64,000 nucleotides of DNA from Prostheceraeus crozeri. Taxonomy: Eukaryota; Platyhelminthes; Polycladida; Euryleptidae. Positions 57,101 through 64,000 of this stretch are shown one piece after another. The position numbers were made by a program, and so were the translations under genes. The notes under the pieces were generated by a model that saw only the letters and a program-made list of their open reading frames with translations, did not search any database and had not been told where the DNA came from. Numbering within the stretch: the stretch's first letter is position 1; the number at the start of each line of letters is the position of its first letter. Location of the stretch: assembly GCA_907163375.1 (NCBI GenBank), contig CAJQUW010008005.1:171278-235277 (forward strand), given 5' to 3'.

Positions 57101-60100
57101 GATTGCGTTCAAATTCACCATACCGATGCAGAATTTCACGCTGAATCCGAATCTGGCCTCCGTTTTCTCATCCGATGATTCGTTTTGGCGCTACACACCA
57201 AAACGTCCCAAATTCTAACTCTGTCGTTTTTCGAAAAATGCTGAAAATTTTTCTCTCCGATTGACTTGAAACTCACCATACAGATAGAGAATTTCACGCT
57301 GATTCCAAATCTGAAATCCGTTTTCCGATCCGATGCTTCGTTTTGAAGCTACAGCCCAAAACGTCCCAAATTCTAACTCTGTCGTTTTTCGCCAATGTCC
57401 CAAAATCTTAAATGGCGTCTCACATCTAAACGAAGAAAGATATGAACAAGCCGTTTGTTTCACTGAATTTGTCTCACTCTTAGCTTTCAAACGAGCTATG
57501 GCACGACAAAATCCGTCCACTAGAAGCCAAGATCGAAGCGAGCTGTCCAGAGGAGGGGGGGACGTCAGCGAAAATTTTTTCTCTCCGATTGCGTTCAAAT
57601 TCACCATACCGATGCAGAATTTCACGCTGAATCCGAATCTGGCCTCCGTTTTCTCATCCGATGGTTCGTTTTGGCGCTACACACCAAAACGTCCCAAATT
57701 CTAACTCTGTCGTTTTTTCGAAAAATGTTGAAAATTTTTTCTCTCCGATTGACTTGAAACTCTCCGATTGACATGAAACTCACCATACAGATAGAGAATT
57801 TCACGCTGATTCCAAATCTGAAATCCGTTTTCCAATGCGATGCTTCGTTTTGAAGCTACAGCCCAAAACGTCCCAAATTCTAACTCTGTCGTTTTTCGCC
57901 AATGTCCCAAAATCTTAAATGGCGTCTCACATCTAAACGAAGACAGATGTGAACAAGTCGTTTGTTTCACTGAATTTGTCTCACTCTTAGCTTTCAAACG
58001 AGCTATGGCACGACAAAATCCGTCCACTAGAAGCCAAGATCGAAGCGAGCTGTCCAGAGGGGGGGGGACGTCAGCGAAAATTTTTTCTCTCCGATTGCGT
58101 TCAAATTCACCATACCGATGCAGAATTTCACGCTGAATCCGAATCTGGCCTCCGTTTTCTCATCCGATGGTTCGTTTTGGCGCTACACACCAAAACGTCC
58201 CAAATTCTAACTGTGTCGTTTTTTCGAAAAATGTTGAAAATTTTTTCTCTCCGATTGACTTGAAACTCACCATACAGATAGAGAATTTCACGCTGATTCC
58301 AAATCTGAAATCCGTTTTCCAATCCGATGCTTCGTTTTGAAGCTACAGCCCAAAACGTCCCAAATTCTAACTCTGTCGTTTTTGGCCAATGTCCCAAAAT
58401 CTTAAATGGCGTCTCACATCTAAACGAAGACAGATATGAACAAGCCGTTTGTTTCACTGAATTTGTCTCACTCTTAGCTTTCAAACGAGCTATGGCACGA
58501 CAAAATCCGTCCACTAGAAGCCAAGATCGAAGCGAGCTGTCGAGAGGAGGGGGGGGACGTCAGCGAAAATTTTTTCTCTCCGATTGCGTTCAAATTCACC
58601 ATACCGATGCAGAATTTCACGCTGAATCCGAATCTGGCCTCCGTTTTCTCATCCGATGATTCGTTTTGGCGCTACACACCAAAACGTCCCAAATTCTAAC
58701 TCTGTCGTTTTTTCGAAAAATGCTGAAAATTTTTTCTCTCCGATTGACTTGAAACTCACCATACAGATAGAGAATTTCACGCTGATTCCAAATCTGAAAT
58801 CCGTTTTCCGATCCGATGCTTCGTTTTGAAGCTACAGCCCAAAACGTCCCAAATTCTAACTCTGTCGTTTTTCGCCAATGTCCCAAAATCTTAAATGGCG
58901 TCTCACATCTAAACGAAGAAAGATATGAACAAGCCGTTTGTTTCACTGAATTTGTCTCACTCTTAGCTTTCAAACGAGCTATGGCACGACAAAATCCGTC
59001 CACTAGAAGCCAAGATCGAAGCGAGCTGTCCAGAGGAGGGGGGGACGTCAGCGAAAATTTTTTCTCTCCGATTGCGTTCAAATTCACCATACCGATGCAG
59101 AATTTCACGCTGAATCCGAATCTGGCCTCCGTTTTCTCATCCGATGGTTCGTTTTGGCGCTACACACCAAAACGTCCCAAATTCTAACTGTGTCGTTTTT
59201 TCGAAAAACATTGAAAATTTTTCTCTCCGATTGACTTGAAACTCTCCGATTGACATGAAACTCATCATACAGATAGAGAATTTCACGCTGATTCCAAATC
59301 TGAAATCCGTTTTCCAATCCGATGCTTCGTTTTGAAGCTACAGCCCAAAACGTCCCAAATTCTAACTCTGTCGTTTTTCGCCAATGTCCCAAAATCTTAA
59401 ATGGCGTCTCACATCTAAACGAAGACAGTTGTGAACAAGTCGTTTGTTTCACTGAATTTGTCTCACTCTTAGCTTTCAAACGAGCTATGGCACGACAAAA
59501 TCCGTCCACTAGAAGCCAAGATCGAAGCGAGCTGTCGAGAGGAGGGGGGGGACGTCAGCGAAAATTTTTTCTCTCCGATTGCGTTCAAATTCACCATACC
59601 GATGCAGAATTTCACGCTGAATCCGAATCTGGCCTCCGTTTTCTCATCCGATGGTTCGTTTTGGCGCTACACACCAAAACGTCCCAAATTCTAACTCTGT
59701 CGTTATTTCGAAAAATGTTGAAAATTTTTCTCTCCGATTGACTTGAAACTCACCATACAGATAGAGAATTTCACGCTGATTCCAAATCTGAAATCCGTTT
59801 TCCGATCCGATGCTTCGTTTTGAAGCTACAGCCCAAAACGTCCCAAATTCTAACTCTGTCGTTTTTCGCCAATGTCCCAAAATCTTAAATGGCGTCTCAC
59901 ATCTAAACGAAGAAAGATATGAACAAGCCGTTTGTTTCACTGAATTTGTCTCACTCTTAGCTTTCAAACGAGCTATGGCACGACAAAATCCGTCCACTAG
60001 AAGCCAAGATCGAAGCGAGCTGTCCAGAGGAGGGGGGGACGTCAGCGAAAATTTTTTCTCTCCGATTGCGTTCAAATTCACCATACCGATGCAGAATTTC

Positions 60101-61356
60101 ACGCTGAATCCGAATCTGGCCTCCGTTTTCTCATCCGATGGTTCGTTTTGGCGCTACACACCAAAACGTCCCAAATTCTAACTCTGTCGTTTTTTCGAAA
60201 AATGTTGAAAATTTTTTCTCTCCGATTGACTTGAAACTCTCCGATTGACATGAAACTCATCATACAGATAGAGAATTTCACGCTGATTCCAAATCTGAAA
60301 TCCGTTTTACAATCCGATGCTTCGTTTTGAAGCTACAGCCCAAAACGTCCCAAATTCTAACTCTGTCGTTTTTCGCCAATGTCCCAAAATCTTAAATGGC
60401 GTCTCACATCTAAACGAAGACAGATGTGAACAAGTCGTTTGTTTCACTGAATTTGTCTCACTCTTAGCTTTCAAACGAGCTATGGCACGACAAAATCCGT
60501 CCACTAGAAGCCAAGATCGAAGCGAGCTGTCCAGAGGAGGGGGGGGGACGTCAGCGAAAATTTTTTCTCTCCGATTGCGTTCAAATTCACCATACCGATG
60601 CAGAATTTCACGCTGAATCCGAATCTGGCCTCCGTTTTCTCATCCGATGGTTCGTTTTGGCGCTACACACCAAAACGTCCCAAATTCTAACTGTGTCGTT
60701 TTTTCGAAAAATGTTGAAAATTTTTCTCTCCGATTGACTTGAAACTCACCATACAGATAGAGAATTTCACGCTGATTCCAAATCTGAAATCCGTTTTCCA
60801 ATCCGATGCTTCGTTTTGAAGCTACAGCCCAAAACGTCCCAAATTCTAACTCTGTCGTTTTTGGCCAATGTCCCAAAATCTTAAATGGCGTCTCACATCT
60901 AAACGAAGACAGATATGAACAAGCCGTTTGTTTCACTGAATTTGTCTCACTCTTAGCTTTCAAACGAGCTATGGCACGACAAAATCCGTCCACTAGAAGC
61001 CAAGATCGAAGCGAGCTGTCGAGAGGAGGGGGGGACGTCAGCGAAAATTTTTTCTCTCCGATTGCGTTCAAATTCACCATACCGATGCAGAATTTCACGC
61101 TGAATCCGAATCTGGCCTCCGTTTTCTCATCCGATGATTCGTTTTGGCGCTACACACCAAAACGTCCCAAATTCTAACTGTGTCGTTTTTCGAAAAATGC
61201 TGAAAATTTTTCTCTCCGATTGACTTGAAACTCACCATACAGATAGAGAATTTCACGCTGATTCCAAATCTGAAATCCGTTTTCCAATCCGATGCTTCGT
61301 TTTGAAGCTACAGCCCAAAACGTCCCAAATTCTAACTCTCGTTTTTCGCCAATGTC
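54198..61356 (+). repeat. Satellite array, 14-15 monomers, higher-order organised
   Basis: Monomers of about 487 or 507 bp (the longer form has an extra TCTCCGATTGACATGAAAC). The ATG of the phrase starting ATGCTTCGTTTTGAAGC falls at 54371, 54858, 55365, 55853, 56340, 56846, 57333, 57840, 58327, 58816, 59322, 59810, 60317 and 60806. Sequence variants run b-a-c-d-a, b-a-c-d-a, b-a-c-d, so the repeating block is five monomers, about 2476 bp. Open frames on both strands recur in every copy and are by-products of near-identity. The array stops inside a monomer at about 61356. Confidence 0.95.
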
Positions 61357-61379
61357 AGTAGTGAAAACTGTGCCCTACT

Positions 61380-61600
61380 TTCCAGGGATAGGTACATGGA
61401 TAGGTACATATAAAGTTTAGTGTTATCAATAGGTACATGGATAGGTACATGTAAAGTTTAGTGTTATCAATAGGAACATGGATAGGTACATGGATAGGTA
61501 CATGTATACTTTAGTTATCGATAGGCACATGGATAGGTACATGTATAATTCAGTGTTATCAATAGGAACTTGTATGAGATCTGTTTTACTGGATAGGTAC
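61380..61600 (+). repeat. GGATAGGTACATG minisatellite
   Basis: About five units of some 41 bp built from GGATAGGTACATGTAAAGTT and TAGTGTTATCAATAGGTACA. Directly follows the satellite array after a 25-bp junction. Confidence 0.88.
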
Positions 61601-61870
61601 ATGTGTTTGGTACACTGTGTTTCGGAACGTCTATGATCGAACTTGTGTGGTTTGGTTCTGAGCACTTGGGTACGTACCGATAGACGTCCGTTGTTTGATT
61701 TTGAATGGGTTTGCTCAATTGCGACTATTGTGACAATTATTTTAATGTAGCACTATTTAGATGTGAAACTTTTACTGTGCAGTTATGATTTAGTTGCTCC
61801 CCAATAAGAAAACCAATTCCAGAACTATGTTTAAAATGAAAAGACAAGAGATTTACAATGTAAGTTTAAT
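61601..61870. other. No gene seen
   Basis: Diverged remainder of the minisatellite and AT-rich sequence; probably the 3' side of the minus-strand exon that follows. Confidence 0.4.
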
Positions 61871-62261
61871 TTAAGCGTGAAAAATAAATGAGGGGTGCAA
61901 ATCACGTCCCTCAGGCGACTCCATGATCTTCAAGAAGTCATCACACCACTCATGGAATGTCGGATTTTTACTAAAGTCATGGTCACATTCGTGTACCGGA
62001 CACTTCACCGGTAGTCCATTCCGCCTTTGAAGTGCAGAGACAGTCAAGGTCTTCCATAGGGCCACTTTGCAGCCGCAAGACAGATGCATGGTCATGTCCA
62101 ACTGACCTCCCATAATGACTTGGCTGTCATTTTGAAAATAAAATAGTGGTTTTGAGACATGCTTCTTGTTATGGAACGTTGAGGATAAGTACTTAACAGT
62201 TGGAACAATGTCATCCTTTATATAGTTATATATATTCTTTAGGGAAGATTCGGTACCTCTC
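61871..62261 (-). CDS. Unidentified terminal exon, Cys/His-rich C-terminus
   Basis: Open without interruption for about 130 codons on the minus strand from a possible acceptor (CAACAATCAG, near 62262) to TAA at 61871. It reads RGTESSLKNIYNYIKDDIVP, TVKYLSSTFHNKKHVSKPLF, YFQNDSQVIMGGQLDMTMHL and then SCGCKVALWKTLTVSALQRR, GLPVKCPVHECDHDFSKNP, FHEWCDDFLKIMES. The CxC...CPxHxC spacing is a possible small zinc-binding fold (RING/U-box-like at most). Codon use and length without stops make it a likely real exon. I do not recognise the protein. An in-frame ATG exists at 62113 but the frame clearly extends upstream. Confidence 0.5.
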
Positions 62262-62789
62262 TGATTGTTGTGTGGGGGTGTGTGTAGGTCATGCGTAGTG
62301 TGAGCGGTGCGTGGTGGTTGTGTGTGTGATGTGTTCTCGGTGAGTGCGTTAGTGGTGAGTCAGGTGTTGTGGTGGTCGTGTGTGAGGGTGGGTGTGTGTG
62401 CGGTGTCCGCGCGGTGTGTGTGTGTGTGGTGGATGTGCTGGGGGGTGGGTTGTGCTGTGTGGTTGAGTGCCTGTTGGTTATCACTCATGTGTCCTTTTCT
62501 TATATTAGCGGTTCTAATCCTCACGTTTTTACATGTTACATTTATTTTTAATCTAAAAGTCATATTTGGATCGCAAACAGTATGGCCGCCAGTTCGAGAA
62601 CGGTACTGATGATAGTACATCATCGCACAGTTGGAACGGACCAGAGTACACTCACCAATCTCGAATGGAGCGATTCGGACATAAACTCAAAACGAGGTGC
62701 GGTTGGTGGGTCTCATTGGCTCGTGGATGCGCGACGTGCTCGCGGGAGTGGAGTGGGGTGCTTCGTTGTGGTGTGCCTGCTGTAGTGGT
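62262..62789. other. G/T-rich leader and short mixed sequence
   Basis: 62265-62466 is G/T-rich with scattered other bases. 62467-62750 is ordinary sequence, open on the minus strand for 87 codons (TGGHTVCDPNMTFRLKINVT and following) up to G/T repeats; it could be an upstream exon of the gene at 61871, but no clear splice sites settle it. Confidence 0.35.
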
Positions 62790-64000
62790 GGTGTGTTGGG
62801 TGTTGCGCGTGTTGTGGTGGGTGTGTGGTGTGGGGTGTGTGGATTGTGTGGGTACTGGTTGTGGGTGGTGTGGGTGTGGTGGGTGGGTGTGGTGGTGGGG
62901 TGGTGGTGTGGTGGTGGGTGGTGGTGTGGGTTGTGGTTGGTGGGTGGGTATGGTGGTGGTTGGGTGTGTGTGGTGGTGTGGGTGGTTGGGGGTGGGTGGT
63001 GTTGGGTGGTGTGGGTGTGGTGGTGTGGGTGGTTGGGGTGTGGTGGGGTGTGGTTGGGGTGGGTGGGGGTGTGTTGTTGGTGGGGGTTGGGGGTGGGTGT
63101 GTTGGTGGGTGGGTGGTGGTGTGGGTGGGTGGTGGTGGGTGGTGGGTGGTGGTGGGTGTGGGGGTGGGTTGGTGGGGGTGGTGGTGGGGTGGGGTTGGTG
63201 GGGGTGGGTGTGGTTGGGGTGGTGGTGTGTGGGTGTTGGGTTGGTGGTGTTGGGTGGTGGGTGTGGGTGTGGGTGGTGGTGTGGGGTGGTGGGTGTTGTG
63301 TGTGGGTGTGGTGGTGGGTGGGTTGGGTGTGGGTGGGTTGTGGTGGGTGTGGGTGGTGTGTGTGGGTGGTTGTGGTGGTGGGGGGTGGTGGGGTGTGTGG
63401 TGGGGTGGTGTGGGGTGGGTGTGGGGTGGTGGGTGGTGGGTGTGGGTGTTGGGTGTGTGTGGGTGTGGGTGGTGGGGTGTGGTGTGTGGTGGGTGTGGTG
63501 GTGGGGTGGGTGGGTGGGTGGTGGGGGTGGGGTTGTGTGGTGGTTGGGTGGTGGGGTGTGTGGGTGTGGTGTGGTGGTGTGGTGGTGTGGGTGTTGGGTG
63601 TGGTGGGGTGTGTTGTGGTGTGGGTGGTGGGGTGTGGGGGTGTGGGTGGGGTGGGGTGTTGGGGTGGTGTGGTGTGGTGTGTGGTGTTGGGGGTGGGGGT
63701 GGTGGTGTGGTGTGTGGGTGGTGGTGGTGTGGTTGGTGTGGGTGGTGGTGTGGTGGGTGTGGTGGGTTGGGGTGTGGGGTGGGGGGGTGGGGGTTGGTGG
63801 TGGTGTGGTGGTGTGTTGGTGTGGGTGGGTTGGTGGGGTGGTGGGTGGTTGGTGGTGGTGTGGGTGGTGGGGTGTGGTGGGGGTGTGGGTGGTGTGGGGT
63901 GGTGTGGGTGTGGGGTTGGGTGGTGGTGGTGGGGGTGGTGTGGTGGTGTGGGTGGTGGGGGTGTGTGTGGGTGGGTGGTGTGGGGTGGTGGGTGGGTGGT
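62790..64000 (+). repeat. G/T-only low-complexity tract
   Basis: About 1.2 kb of irregular GGTGTGGTGGTG words, with almost no A or C after 62890. No fixed period is visible. It runs off the window end. It could be a real GT/GGT-rich satellite capable of G-quadruplexes, or an assembly or basecalling product of a simpler repeat. Confidence 0.9.

Larger units (their letters stand above)
51470..61356. mobile_element. Large inverted-repeat (foldback-like) element with satellite arms
   Basis: Three parts. Left arm (about 51470-52440): degenerate CGCTGACGTCCCCCC repeats, part of one satellite monomer in minus orientation, then a 440-bp unique arm. Core (about 52441-53720). Right arm (about 53721-61356): the same 440-bp unique arm in inverse orientation, then a 7.1 kb monomer array. 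The unique arms (51998-52440 and 53721-54197) are about 95 percent identical apart from a 30-bp block present only on the right. The plan of long inverted arms ending in tandem repeats recalls foldback elements such as sea-urchin TU. No transposase is seen; identity with any known family is not established. Confidence 0.7.

Noticed and set aside
54371-61177. Repeated 100-160-codon open frames on both strands in each satellite monomer
   Set aside because: Two overlapping antisense frames are open in all copies because the copies are near-identical. There is no start context, splice signal or codon-position bias to favour either, and no similarity to a known protein.
62239-62484. His/Thr/Pro-rich minus-strand frame
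   Set aside because: It is the translation of G/T-rich low-complexity DNA.

Overview
The window reads as AT-rich nuclear DNA of an invertebrate animal, probably marine (deuterostome or spiralian). The basis is two spliced exons resembling the cohesin subunit SMC1, plus a mix of FLYWCH-type Mutator-like elements, Tc1/mariner, hAT, Crypton, Penelope-like, CR1/RTE LINEs, BEL/Pao and Ty3 elements typical of such genomes. I cannot name the species. Almost everything is repeat; host coding sequence is limited to the SMC1-like exons (28.8-29.1 kb) and one unidentified Cys/His-rich exon near 62 kb.

0-10.6 kb: three nested shells of Mutator-like DNA. Outer A (28-10597) carries CATTAATG-type subterminal repeats. 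B (about 3462-9162) carries a FLYWCH plus DDE transposase on the minus strand. C (5043-8049) splits that transposase. A Tc1 copy sits at the left edge of B. 10.6-13.8 kb: a 0.5 kb inverted-repeat element and a hAT transposase remnant. 13.8-21.2 kb: a decayed BEL/Pao fossil with two CAGGG-ended DNA transposons in or beside it, each with a 6-bp target duplication. 21.2-24.8 kb: another hAT-type transposase remnant and dispersed repeats. 24.8-27.7 kb: a minisatellite split by an RTE-like LINE, itself split by a CR1/L2-like LINE with a visible target duplication.

28.8-29.1 kb: SMC1-like exons. 30.4-36.5 kb: a third CAGGG element holding a young Ty3 fossil. 37.3-40.9 kb: a near-perfect 0.85 kb inverted repeat with an extra partial copy. 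44.4-48.3 kb: a fourth CAGGG element, host to a small hAT element. 49.0-50.1 kb: a Crypton-type tyrosine recombinase. 50.4-51.4 kb: Penelope-like pieces with a hammerhead-like motif.

51.5-61.4 kb is the most unusual part. Two inverted arms surround a 1.3 kb core. Each arm holds a TATA/initiator/splice-donor cassette aimed at the core. The right arm extends into a 7 kb array of about 490-bp monomers arranged as a five-monomer higher-order repeat of about 2476 bp. On the minus strand the core has phase-compatible candidate exons of a small Cys-containing protein. After 61.4 kb come a short minisatellite, the unidentified exon, and a tract made almost only of G and T to the window end. The elements date one another by nesting: minisatellite before RTE before CR1; BEL/Pao before its CAGGG insertion; CAGGG element before Ty3; A before B before C.
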